A DNA stretch of 64,000 bases from Dendrophyllia cribrosa (lineage: Eukaryota > Cnidaria > Anthozoa > Scleractinia > Dendrophylliidae): contig JAJLRJ010000007.1 of assembly GCA_024195265.1 (NCBI GenBank), forward strand, positions 5,109,558-5,173,557. Direction: 5' to 3'. Under the pieces are notes generated by a model that did no database searches, was not told the DNA's origin, and was given only the letters and a program-made list of their open reading frames with translations. Both the position numbers and the translations under genes were made by a program. Shown here piece by piece: positions 27,329-38,900 of the stretch; position 1 is the stretch's first letter, and every line of letters starts with the position of its first letter.

Positions 27329-27975
27329 CCCGGGGGAGGGGGATACTACTCGGAATTCTTGGTGGGGGTACCGCCAGGTTCTCCAAATCCTGACCCTATT
27401 TCAGACCAAAACATTCCATTTTCCACACCCGTTTTCAGGCCTGCTGCCCGTTTCTCGAAAGCCCGATAACTTTTCGGGCCCGGAACTATATTTTAAAATC
27501 AGAATCTTAGTATAAAATGGTGATGTATTAGGTTTAGCCCTCAAACCAGCCTGACTTGTTTGGTCAACTTATACTTTTATTGCTTAGCTTTCAAAACCAA
27601 CACAATATAAATCTTTAATGCGCATATAGCGTCCCTGGCCCGAAAAGTTATCGGGACTTTCGAGAAACGGTCCCCTGGCCTCTAAAATCCATACCCGTTT
27701 TCAGACCGCTTAGGTTGGAACGCCACCAAAAGATTTGTTAAAATTCAGCTCGAATGATATATTTCGGTTATTTCTCTTTCTCTCTCATTCATTTAGAGTT
27801 GAAACGACAATACGTTTATACGCCCCCGTGGTTTCCTTGGAAACCATACCCGATTTCAGACCATAATAGTCAAAATCTATACCCGTTTTTAGACCAAAAC
27901 GGCTCAAAAACCATACACTTTGCGGCCGCACATACCTATATAGCTTATATAGGGGAGTACCCCCTCCCCCCCGGG
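27329..27975. mobile_element. CCCGGGGGAGGGGG element with 8-bp duplication (middle level)
   Basis: The ends CCCGGGGGAGGGGGATACT and AGTACCCCCTCCCCCCCGGG are inverted. CATGTAGT is present on both sides (27321-27328 and 27976-27983). The same family is at 23673-23990. Confidence 0.85.
27441..27673. mobile_element. CCGTTTCTCGAAAG element (inner level)
   Basis: CCGTTTCTCGAAAGCCCGAT with AACTTTTCGGGCC on the left faces GGCCCGAAAAGTTATCGGG and CTTTCGAGAAACGG on the right: roughly 35-bp TIRs around a 165-base AT-rich centre. Confidence 0.8.
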
Positions 27976-28445
27976 CATGTAGTGTAGTTATAACTTTTTA
28001 GTCTGTTGATGAAATCCTATGGTGTGACCATTCAAATGAAACCTCTTCAGCAGTACTTTTGCATGGTACCATTTGTTCTAACTTTTGAGTCTGTTGACGA
28101 AATCCTATGGTGTGACCATTCAAATGAAACCTCTTCAGCAGTACTTTTGCATGGTAACATTTGTTTTTCAATCATTTACAAAATGAAATTTGGGATTCTT
28201 CTTGAATTTTGATTTTTGGCATTCTTATACTCACGACACGCTCCTCCCAAGTACTAAACTATATGATATACATGTTTTTTTTTTCTCATTACATTTTTAA
28301 TCATTATCAATGCATTGTCAAGAAAACAGGTGACAAGAAGAACGAAAATAATAAACTTTGATTAGATGCACCACTAAATTGCTAAGTAAATCAGTAAGGA
28401 CAGATAACACTGTGATGACAGTAACACTGTGATGACAGTAACACT

Positions 28446-29100
28446 TCACTCTTAAGAGTGCTGCAAACCAAAATGAAGTAAAGTCCGTCTGAATTGGCAT
28501 TTTGTAAAATATTTTAAACAAATACTATACCATAGGGCGGTACTGCTCGATAGCTTTCATTTGAATGGTCACACTTTAGGATTTCATCCACAGACTAAAA
28601 AGTAAGAAGCACCTTGTACAGCATAATAAACAATACCACAGGAAAGTACTGCTCAATAGCTTTAATTTGAATGGTCACACTTTAGGATTTCATCCACAGA
28701 CTCAAAAGTTAGAATCACCTTGTACAGCATAATAAACAGTACCACAGGAAAGTATTGCTCAGTAGCTTTCATTTGAATGGTCACACTTTAGGATTTCATC
28801 CACAGACTCAAAAGTTAGAATCACCTTAATTGTACAGCATAATAAACAGTACCACAGGAAAGTACTGCTCAGTAGCTTTCATCTGAATGGTCACACTTTA
28901 GCATTTCATCCACAGATTCAAAAGTTAGAATTTAGAAACACCGTTTATGGCATCATGATGTCGATAATCAGCAACACAGGAAAGTACTGCTCAATAGTTT
29001 TCACTGAAATGGTCACACTCGGCTTAAGATTTAACCCACATACTCAAACGTTAGAGCCTCCTTGTACAGTATAGTCCAGTATAATGAACAGCAACACCAT
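28446..29100 (-). mobile_element. Reversed family element with five ~105-bp tandem units
   Basis: Units contain CACAGGAAAGTACTGCTCA, CATTTGAATGGTCACACT and TAGAATCACCTTGTACAGC. The head (CACTCTTAAGAGTGC then ATTTTGTAAAATATTTTAAA) is the complement of the tail of the 39113-39332 element, so this is the same family with its own longer unit. Confidence 0.75.
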
Positions 29101-29109
29101 ATGGTAGTG

Positions 29110-30230
29110 TACAGCTCAAACTTTGATTAGCGCCTGCCTCGCAGATGAATTCATCCGCCGAACTTTATCGATAACGAGTAAAGTCGCGACAATTCACTAA
29201 CACAGATGAAACTTGTCAACTTGTCTTCTTATAGAATTACAGTAAACTAATCCACTATTATACATTAAGTGCTAGCTAAGCACATCTTCATTACACCGTT
29301 CTGAAAGCTCGTCAGTTCCTTCACCGGCTTTCCTTTTTTTGCTACATTAAGTTACAGGTGGCTCCATCATTAGGGAATTAACTTATCGTTATGGTGGCGA
29401 TCGACTTCATCATCGTTAATCTTTTATTCACGGTACAACCCAACCGGTGATACAAGTTGTTTCGTTTCAAACCTTTTGAATCTCTTTTGTACGGTAGCCA
29501 ATTAACCTTACCAACTCAGTCAGCTGATAAAAACAAATTTTCAATCAATCTTATCACCTGGATAAAGACTTTGTAAGCGGTCGAAATGTTGGGATTCACA
29601 CCAAGGTGACTATATCGTGCTGGAAATGTTATCATCGTTGGTGATGTTGCCGTCACACATATATTTTATTTGCAAAAAGTGTTAGATAATGGAAACAGCT
29701 CGATAAAACAAAAACAACAACACTATATGTACCACCGCGTCTCTTTATAAACAACCAAACACTGAACAAACAAACAAACAAACTGACAAAAAAGACAAGA
29801 AGCAAAGAGCCGAAAAAACTTATACAAGAAAACGGACAAACAAAATCGAAGAAATGATGAATCAGAGGTTTAGTTTCCAAGGAATCAGATGTGTTTTCTG
29901 TTTCAAGAAAATCCGAGGGAATAAATCAGTGCTTTCCTTCCATGAGTGGAAGAAGGAATAGGTTAAGTCCGTAACGCCGGACATTAACAACAACCATTCT
30001 GTCATGCGTGTACGAGTTTGGCTTTGCAAGTCTTCCAATTCCACTACCTCTGAAATCTTCTTCTGGCCGAAATTGTTACTTTTACCACCACGGTCACCTC
30101 CACTCGTGGGCGCCATTTTGTTGTCTCTTCGCACCATCTGAGCTGCCCGATGTTTTCATGCGCATGTGTAGCTTCTGACAGTACGCCTTTAACGAGATAG
30201 GAGCCTGACTGGTGTTTCACTTATCCACTT
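29110..30230. other. Stretch with one possible minus-strand exon
   Basis: Nothing recognisable apart from the ORF at 29862-30137. Confidence 0.3.
29862..30137 (-). CDS. Possible first exon, minus strand (doubtful)
   Basis: ATGs at 30137 and 30116 (AAAATGGCGCCC) open a frame beginning MAPTSGGDRGGKSNNFGQKK. A GT donor after ATTTCAGAG (about 30050) would give a short exon; otherwise the frame runs to 29862. The start resembles the transposase-like exon at 62741 (MASTSGGGGGKRTNSGRKRK), so it could be another element's exon. No TIRs found around it. Confidence 0.25.
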   Translation of the reverse strand: MVRRDNKMAPTSGGDRGGKSNNFGQKKISEVVELEDLQSQTRTRMTEWLLLMSGVTDLTYSFFHSWKESTDLFPRIFLKQKTHLIPWKLNL

Positions 30231-30242
30231 TCTGCCGGTCGC

Positions 30243-30640
30243 TTTAACTCTTTCACTGCCAGAGTCAATTATGGAGACATGTAGCGTAGTTCTAACTTTT
30301 GAGTCTGTCGACGAAATCCTATGGTGTGACCATTCAAATGAAACCTCTTCAGCAGTACTTTTGCATGGTACCATTTATTCTAACTTTTGAGTCTGTGGAC
30401 GAAATCCTATGGTGCGACTATCAAATGAAACCTCTTCAGCAGTACTTTTGCATGGTACCATTTGTTCTAACTTTTGAGTCTGTTGATGAAATCCTATGGT
30501 GTGACCAGTCAAATGAAACCTCTTCAGCAGTTCTTTTGCATGGTACTGATTTGTTCTAACTTTTGAGTCTGTGGACGAAATCCTATGGTGTGACTATCAA
30601 ATGAAACCTCTTCAACAGTACTTTTGCATGGTACCATTTG
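30243..30640 (+). mobile_element. Family element with four tandem 88-bp units
   Basis: The head AACTCTTTCACTGCCAGAGT is followed by units with GAAATCCTATGGTG and AAACCTCTTCAGCAGTACTT. Units 2 and 4 share a one-base deletion (GTGTGACTATCAAATG / GTGCGACTATCAAATG), again a sign of block duplication. Confidence 0.75.
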
Positions 30641-30659
30641 GCACACTTGAGAGTCTTCC

Positions 30660-32389
30660 CTGGATTGGATGTTAGCAAGGTTAGGTGTCGTCTCAGTCAA
30701 AACTTGTCACCATTTTAAGTTAAAACTTCGTGGAGACGGAGGCTGTGTGGAGTAAAGGTTTTATTTAAATTAATCTATAGCTAAAAACACCCCGGTCACG
30801 AAGTGAACGAACTGCAGAAACAAGGGAAGAAATAAATACTCAATCAAGTCAAAAAACAAACAAACAAGCCAACTAACAACAAGCAGCCGAAAAACGTACA
30901 ACTTATATAAACTCCAGTTTGTTAAGCAACTCGCTTCACTAGTGACAAACCGTCTACTAAGAAACAAATCATCGTACAATTCTCTTGACATAACTGGTTT
31001 TTCAGTAGAATTGTTGTTCATCATAATAATGAAATCAAGAGGAGAAATTGGATGTTAGTAGTATTTCATAGTTGAAGGCCCTTCAACTATGAAATATTAT
31101 TAACATCCTTAGCCGGGCTAAGGCTTATGAAATCGAACAAATCAGGCCCGTTTCCAATCAGTGCTCAGTATGTTTGTTCCACTTTGGGTTAAAAAATCCG
31201 CAGTATAGTTTCACTTTTTTTCTAGCGTCAAACCTGGATTACATAATAATGCGCTTCCATCTTTAGGAATATACCTGTGGATAAATCCATTAAAACAAAA
31301 GCTTTCAAATAGTACTTTCCCGTGGAGCTGTTTGTGTTTTAAGTTTTCTCAAGTGGAAATGTTATGAAATTTTTACTTTGTAAAGAATAATTAAGGTAGG
31401 TACACAGTTTTTCATTCAAAGTCACACAATAACAGGGGTAATGCTTACACAATTCAACTGAATGATTGATTGTGCTGTTTGTCAGATGCCTTAGGAGCCC
31501 ATGTTTACAGGGTTGTTTGTGGAAACTCTTGTTTGTCGGCATGATTTGTGAGTTGCACCAAGCACAGCAAGCTTTGAGATGAGTTTTGTGCGCCAGAAAG
31601 TATGGTTTAAGAGCAAAATACTGATATAAATACAGCAAACACTTGTTTTCACACACGAGGGAATGCTCAACGACTTCTTTTAAATATTGATGAAATCAAT
31701 GAAGTCGAACTCTTAATTACTGAATGTTCAAGTCAAAACTCCGTGACCGGCAGGTATATAAAACTCGTGGGAATTTACTGGATCTTTCCACCTTGAGAGT
31801 TGTTTGGCAGCTTTTAATACACAAGCACTTGTTTTCATACCTAAACGTATATTGCCGCATCCTTTAATTCATAGGCTACTGCGTGAAGAAAACATCTGCC
31901 CCTCAATTTCCGATATTGAAATTGACTCATCGGTTGCCTCGACAACGCGACCATGGCAAGTAGAGATAAGATCTACAAAAATGTTCCTGAGATCTCGAGC
32001 TTTTAGGATATTGTTGGATGTTGTGACATTAGCGTTAATGTTTTACAGAATTCAATAGCCTTTGGGTCTGCAGTAAGTGTGTAGGGTAACGTGCAAAGCG
32101 TCGTCTAAGTTAGTTTATGTGACAGGATGACGAGGGGAAGTGAAATCGGAGAAGGAGGCGCAGATGTTTGGCCATGTGCTGTAAAACAACATTAGTTTTA
32201 TGGGCCATCAGTCGCTTTCCGTTTCTGTCCAGTAGGTGGTCGATGGGTTTCTTTTCTTTTTTGAGGCAGAAAATTATGTTTTGAAGGCGCCTTAATTGCC
32301 GCTATTGGACGCTCTCGAGGAGGGCGTGACAAGAGCGGACTGCGGACCAATGATTCACCCCACATTCCGATACACCAACTGCAAAGCCC
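30660..32389. other. Stretch upstream of CDK6 without recognised genes
   Basis: A 34-bp hairpin (ATTTCATAGTTGAAGG and complement) lies at 31062-31095. The ORF at 31804-32058 has no motif and no donor or acceptor of note. Confidence 0.35.
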
Positions 32390-32984
32390 TCGGCAACCAA
32401 TCAGAAACCGATTTGCTCAACAGGAAATAAATAAGCCGAGCCGCGCGCACGTGGAGGCAGTGACTCGTGCAACCTCAGATTTATTTTGGAGCATCGATGT
32501 GACTTTTCATTCATTCGAGCTCCGGTAGTGTTGTTGATCGAGGCGAACGAAAAATTGAATCGGTGAGTAGATCTTGATCTGGCAGTCTAATCCAACAAGA
32601 AAGTGTGATTATTCAGCTCTTTTTACATTGTTTGACGTAAATTCCTGATTGAATTGAAACCGTATGCGATTTCCAATTCCTAAGAGACCGGAGCGGAATT
32701 AAGTTGAATATTTACTTTCCTTTTATGAAGCAGTATTCAATCTGTAAAGTCTTTTAGTGAACGATCCTATTGCTTTCTTCAGCTCGTCGGCGTCTCACTA
32801 ACAAGGCAAACTTTTATGGAATACTGAAGTCTGTGATCTGGAGATTTGGAGCAAGTTAGGTTCGCGATAAGAGAGCAGAATTGTGCTTCAACTTCAGAGG
32901 CCCGCCATGTCACGCTAAAATGAGCAAGGCACCAAGAAAGAGAAAGTGAACCTTGGCCCTTCGATCGCGTTCAAAATTAGAGCT
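32390..32984 (+). promoter_or_regulatory. Probable CDK6 promoter and 5' leader with a leader intron
   Basis: A CCAAT box on the plus strand (AACCAATCAG, about 32395) and a GC-rich stretch with a CACGTG E-box (about 32450) lie 500-600 bases before the CDK6 start. A good donor (CG followed by GTGAGTAG) at 32563 and an acceptor (TTTCTTCAG) ending at 32782 suggest a 220-base leader intron, so the leader would be an exon ending at 32562 joined to 32783 onward. The transcription start is inferred, not seen. Confidence 0.5.
32907..32949 (+). promoter_or_regulatory. Two short upstream ORFs before the CDK6 start
   Basis: An ATG at 32907 opens a three-codon ORF ending at 32918. A second ATG at 32920 opens a nine-residue, very basic ORF (MSKAPRKRK) ending with TGA at 32949, 35 bases before the CDK6 ATG. 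Both would lie in the last leader exon and could lower initiation at the main start. Their presence is read directly; any effect is inferred. Confidence 0.5.
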
Positions 32985-35900
32985 ATGGCTCAGAAATACG
33001 AAGAAGTGGCTGAGATTGGTAATGGGGCTTACGGGACGGTGTATAAAGCCCGCGATCTTCAAAACGAAGGACGATTCGTGGCACTAAAGAGGGTGAGAAT
33101 TGTAAACAGCGAAGAAGGAATGCCGCTTTCTACCATCCGTGAGATAGCCCTTCTAAAGCAGATTGATAATTTCTCGCATGAAAACATTGTCAGGTAAGCT
33201 AAGCGATTTGTTTGACTTCTCTTAAGTACTGGTGATAATTTAAAGTGATATTTGGAGATTCAGTGTTTTTGGTGTGGGATGGTTGCTACATAGCCCCCCG
33301 AGAATCTTGCGAAACCCTCGACCCTTCCCATCACGAGAATAAATCAACACATTTTTAATTTAATTTTATTTTTAATTTCTTGTGCACGGATTTCGTAATC
33401 GAGCTCGATATAGGCTATCCAATTAAAGTTAACTTAAGGAAAAAAATGGAATGGGATTTATTTTGTTAAATTCGGCTACATGAGACATTATTAAAATGCA
33501 TCTTTTGTTTGATCATTGCATTCCCCGAACTGGCAAACCTGCCGTTTCACAATACAAACCTACTAACTTCAAACACAGATTCGCCTTGGGGGCTATCAGT
33601 TAAGATTTTACTCAATCACGTGAAACACAGCTAGAGATTGTAAGGGTTTGTTTTGCAGGTACCATGCAAAAAATTAATTTGGCTGCGAATTCTTGTTTAT
33701 TCATCACATAATTAAAGGCTTTAGCGTTTCAATAGAGGACAATTCAAGCCTTCAACGAATAAATCACCGTCCTCCGGGTTAGATTTAGAAGTGCTTCTCT
33801 GGCGTGTTGCCACGCTCTAAGCATTTGCGTTTAAAAAAATGTAGAGTAAAACACGAAAAAAAAATTCGGGCTTCTCGACGATGCAGGATTTCGGTGAAGG
33901 TCTAAGATTTGTTATGTTTATGTCGAGATGCTTCACCGGAAGTAAAGAACACTAGACGAGCGGAGACGTGATTGGCTGAACGATTTCCCGCGACGTGTGG
34001 GGAAATTTAAACCTCGTCCGCGCGAAATGTTAAAAAGCGGATGATATTCGCAGTATAAACCGCGGTTTTACCGCTAAAAAAGCTTAAAAAGTCGTTCTTT
34101 GACATCACAATCGACCGGATTTACGGAAAGCCATGTTTGTTTAACATTTATCCCGCCATTACACCTGACACACAGTATCGACAAGGGGTATTTACATTAT
34201 CTCGACGTGTCGTGTTTCAGAAATTGGATTCGGGATTGAATGGTGTTCAACTTCGACCTTTCAAAGCCGCGTTTTTTTCTTAATTTGAAAAATAGCAAAG
34301 ACAGCAAGTGCATGATTTGTTCAAGGATTAAGATTCCGTAGGGATTACCATCATTTTTAAGCCGTTGTCCATCTTGGGACACAAAAAAAGAGAAAGAGCG
34401 AACTTTCTGGACAGTCAAATGTTACGTATTTCGATAAAGCAAGCCGACAAAAAGGTGACAGCGAGGCAACGAGATAAGCATGTTTTTTTATTCGTGTACA
34501 TTCTTTTCTAAGTTTGTGAACTTGGGGTTGACATTAAGGAATATGATCAACAAATTGTTTGGATTTATCAGTTGAGTTGAAGATCTTTTAAAAAAATTGC
34601 CTTTATAAAAAAGTTTAGAGTGCTTTCCGGTTTTCAAGTTTATTTCCGACATATCAAGTATTGAGATATCTAAGTCTTGTCCCTTTGGTTTATTTTAGTT
34701 TTTACTGAGAAAGTCCATTATTGAGTTTTAAACAAATCCTGGGTAACATCCATGATCCTAAAAAACATGCTCAATTGGAATTTCGAAATGCCGAAAATGC
34801 GCAGTTTTAATGTTTGGCAACGAAGTTAAAAAATTCACAAGTGCCTTTGGTGTAAATTGTTCAACAATCAAGTGCTAATTAATAATAACTTCACATATGT
34901 TATAGTTCTTTCAATATGCGTGGGATCTTTTTTAGTTTTTGTTTCATCTTGGATCATCTATAAATTCAGTAGTCTTTCCTTTTTCAGTTCATGTTTTTAT
35001 TAGACATAACACTGTGTTCTAAAAATATAAAATATCCACATAACAATACCAACCCTGTAGGTGACTTTGGCCTGGAGCAATGTAAACGTGATTTCACACA
35101 CGTTAATTGATTTTGTCCCTTGGGCAATGACCCTTCAACTATTCAGTCTTCCAATCATTAGAGTTATGAATTGTATTTTTTTGTTAAACTGATAAAAGAA
35201 CTGACTGTTCATCCAATTTATGGGAAAGACCTGTGAATTATCAGGCTTTGTCTGTTATATTACTTTTGTTCTAGTATGTAACTTTGCATAATTGCCTTTC
35301 ATGAAGTCACAGATATGTATAATAAATGTCCTTTGAAATCAAAGCTTCAAAATTTAATTCCCAAGAGTGGAAAACATTTAATTATTGATTGTTGTTATAA
35401 ATGAAAGGCATCTACATGTAAATCTTAAGTTGGTGGACGGATATGGTATCTCTTGATCAGATGGATCCATTGTTATGGGTGTATGCACTTAGCTTTTACA
35501 CATTTACCCTTATTCACTTTGATATTTTGTATAGCTTTTATGAATTTTTAGATTTTTAAAATTTTAACTAAAATATTTGTAAGATGTACAGTGTGCATGA
35601 TGCATTTTTAGAATTTTGTTTTCATCATGCACAGCTATGTTGGTTTTTAAGAAACAATTGAAAATGTTTGCATAATAATAGTTCAATTCCCAAAAGGTGG
35701 AAATTTCATTGTTCTCAACACCACCATTGCCACCAGCATACGTCAGTACTATTCTAAAAATAAATGCAATGGAAACTAAACTAGGAAATGTCAGGATAAT
35801 GGGGAATTTAGGACAATAGCCAACTTAAAACTATTTATTTCACCAAGAAAAAGAATGCCATATAATGGTGTACTCATGCACTATTACAGTGGAACAACTC

Positions 35901-38900
35901 TTTCACAAGACATAAAATTTACTCAAAGTTCCACAAATGAACCCAACATAAAATGCTCTTCGCATAAATGATAACAAAAAGTTTTGCACTGTCATAAAAT
36001 GAAAGTCCAAAAATGTTATAAGTCCACATATTCTAAGGTTAATCCTTCATGTTAGCCAATGGGCTTACATTGGCAAGGGGCTATAGACAGAGGAATGTTT
36101 GTCTAAGTTTTTAATGCTTATTTTTTACTTCTAATAACCACAAAGAAAGTAGAAAACCACTGAACATTTTTTTTGCTGTTATACATGTAGATTACTTGAT
36201 GTATTTCATACAACTTCACCATCACGTCAAGAAACCCACTTGAGTTTGGTGTTTGAGCACATTGAACAGGACCTGAATGCATATATTGAATACTGCCTGC
36301 AACCTGGCCTGCCAGAGTGGAAAATCAAGGTATGGGCATTTTTAATCCTTTCTCTCCCAGAGTCAATTATGGAGACATGTAGTGTAGTTCTAACATTTGA
36401 GTCTGTTGATGAAATCCTATGGTGTGACCATTCAAATGAAACCTCTTCGGCAGTACTTTTGCATGGTACCATTTGTTCTAACTTTGGAGTCTGTTGACGA
36501 AATCCTATGGTGTGACCATTCAAATAAAACCTCTTTGGCAGTGCTTTTGCAAGGTGCCATTTGTTCTAACTTTTGAGTCTGTTGATGAAATCCTATGGTG
36601 TGACCATTCAAATGAAACCTCTTCAGCAGTACTTTTGCATGGTACCATTTGTTCTAACTTTTGAGTCTGTTGATGAAATCCTATGGTGTGACCATTCAAA
36701 TGAAACCTCTTCGGCAGTACTTTTGCATGGTACCATTTGTTCTAACTTTTGAGTCTGTTGACGAAATCCTATGGTGTGACCATTCAAATAAAACCTCTTT
36801 GGCAGTGCTTTTGCAAGGTGCCATTTGTTGTTCAGTATTTTACAAAACGAAAGTTGGGATTTTTGGTAAGTTTGTGGGGGTTGGGTGGTCTAGTGGTTAG
36901 ATCAAAAGACATTCAACTTTAACGTCGGTGTTTTAAGCCCTCGGGTTACTTTCATTGTGCTGGTTCCTTAGGCGAGAATCTTTTCTTTGCATTCTCTCCT
37001 CTCCCAAGTGTATAAATGGGTACTAATGCCCATCATACTGGGAAGTAACATTTTGAGGAGAGTAGTTTAAATAATGCCACAGAAGCGGGGTCAAGCTCGG
37101 GCATTTGTGGGGCTTGTGAAGACTTACACTCTTACTGGTGCTTATTTCAACTTGAGGATGAAGTGACTTAGGATTGTATTTTTTTATTCCACTGTGACGT
37201 ATCTAAGCATATGTAAATTGCATATTATACCTTAGTATCCTGGTTTGAAGACACACAAGTTATAATGAAAGGAATTTCAATTATTCAATGGTTAAACAGA
37301 TATGTGTGGATATTTTACTCATTGCACGCATTTTTGCTCACCTCTGGGGGGCTCGAAAAAATACTACGCAACTTGTAAGATATCTGTGCATATTATCTGT
37401 TAAACCATCAAATAAGGTGTGTATGTCTTTTGGTCTTTTGGGAGGTTACTCCCTGGAATGTTTTAGCTCAGTATTAAACTGTTCTATTTATCTGTATACA
37501 TTGTATAAGACCAACCAGCCTGAACTCCCTATTTAACCACGATACCTCCAAATTATTGTAGAGACATACATAAACTTTACTTCACCTCCAATTTACAGGG
37601 TAGTCGGAATGACTAATACCGGTACTGTCCTCTACTAATTAATTAACAAAAAAATTACATTAAAATGACATATACACATTTGCATAATATACATTTTGTA
37701 GAGTGTTTGTAGGCGAGGAATCTGTTCACATCTTCTTCCAATGGAGGCCAAAATCAAAATCAAAGAAAACTCTCAAGTTCTGTAAAACATTTTTGTAAAG
37801 CACTAGTGAAGAGCATTCATTTGAATAGTCACATGACAGGTTCATACACAGACTAAAACTACTAGTTATTGATCTCAGACATCCTTTAAAATGGCTTAAA
37901 AATAGAATAGGGCCGCTTCACGCTCCGTTACTTTTACTTTGAAGTTTGAAAAAAGCCCATTAATAATCGTGATCACTACTTTGTTGACCGCAAGTCTGCC
38001 ACGAGATTGGTTATGTTGAACTCGGACCATGAATGAATTTTAACTTGCAGTATATTATTTTGAAGGCATAATAAGTGAGTGACTGGGAGTTTAAATTAAT
38101 TCATCGCAAGTTCAATATATCATAACATAACTGATGTTGTGGTCAACTTGCGGTAAACAAAATTGGTCATGTGATAAACTTTTTTCAAACATGGGGTGAA
38201 ATCTGAATAAAGTTGGCTGGTTTTCATTCCTTTTTAAAGGATGTCTGGAATCAAAAATAAGAACCAATTGCATGACTTAAGGTTTGGCTGTGCATGAGAG
38301 AGAGAAAAGGTTTTAAAATACAGATAAATGTTTTCACAGCAGGGTTTGTTCCATTTTAAGAAATAACTCTGTCATTCCCACGTCAAATTGCTATGCAATT
38401 TTTGTACGAAGCCCTTACATTGTAAATGCCATTCAAATGAAAGCTATTGAGTAGTAGTTCCCTGTGGTGCTAATCACGTACATGTATCAGTATTTGAGTC
38501 ATTGAGCGGTTTGTAAACAAAGCCCTTAAATGTCACCATTCAAATGAAAGCTATCGAGTAGTAGTTTCCTGTGGTGCTTTAACATGTTTCCGTATGCGAG
38601 TCATTGAACAGTTTGTGAACAAAGCCCAGCTCAAATGTTGCCATTTAAATGAAAGCTATTTAATTAGTGGTATCTCCCTGTGGTGCTTATCATGTTTGCA
38701 GTATTTGCAAAATGAGATTAAGTGAAGGTTATAATAAATAAATGATGTTCCACTCCTACACGCATGGTCACCCTGTGGAACTGATTGTAATTATTCAAAT
38801 TTGTTTTTATCAATGATTCATTAGTATTCTGTGAATTTTTAAATTATTTGAAGGGGTAAGTGCATAAAACGCCTTGGAGCATTTTTAGCCTAATTGACAA

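Larger units (their letters stand above)
27287..28225 (+). mobile_element. TTAACCC/CCCAGAATC element, interrupted (outer level of a three-level nest)
   Basis: The head TTAACCCTTTCACCCCCAGA runs to GACATGTAGT (27328). The family sequence resumes at GTGTAGTTATAAC (27984) and has two 88-bp units and a worn right end near 28225. Confidence 0.75.

Noticed and set aside
31804..32058. 84-residue ORF upstream of CDK6
   Set aside because: No ATG of good context at its start, no motif, and no splice sites in phase; likely chance.
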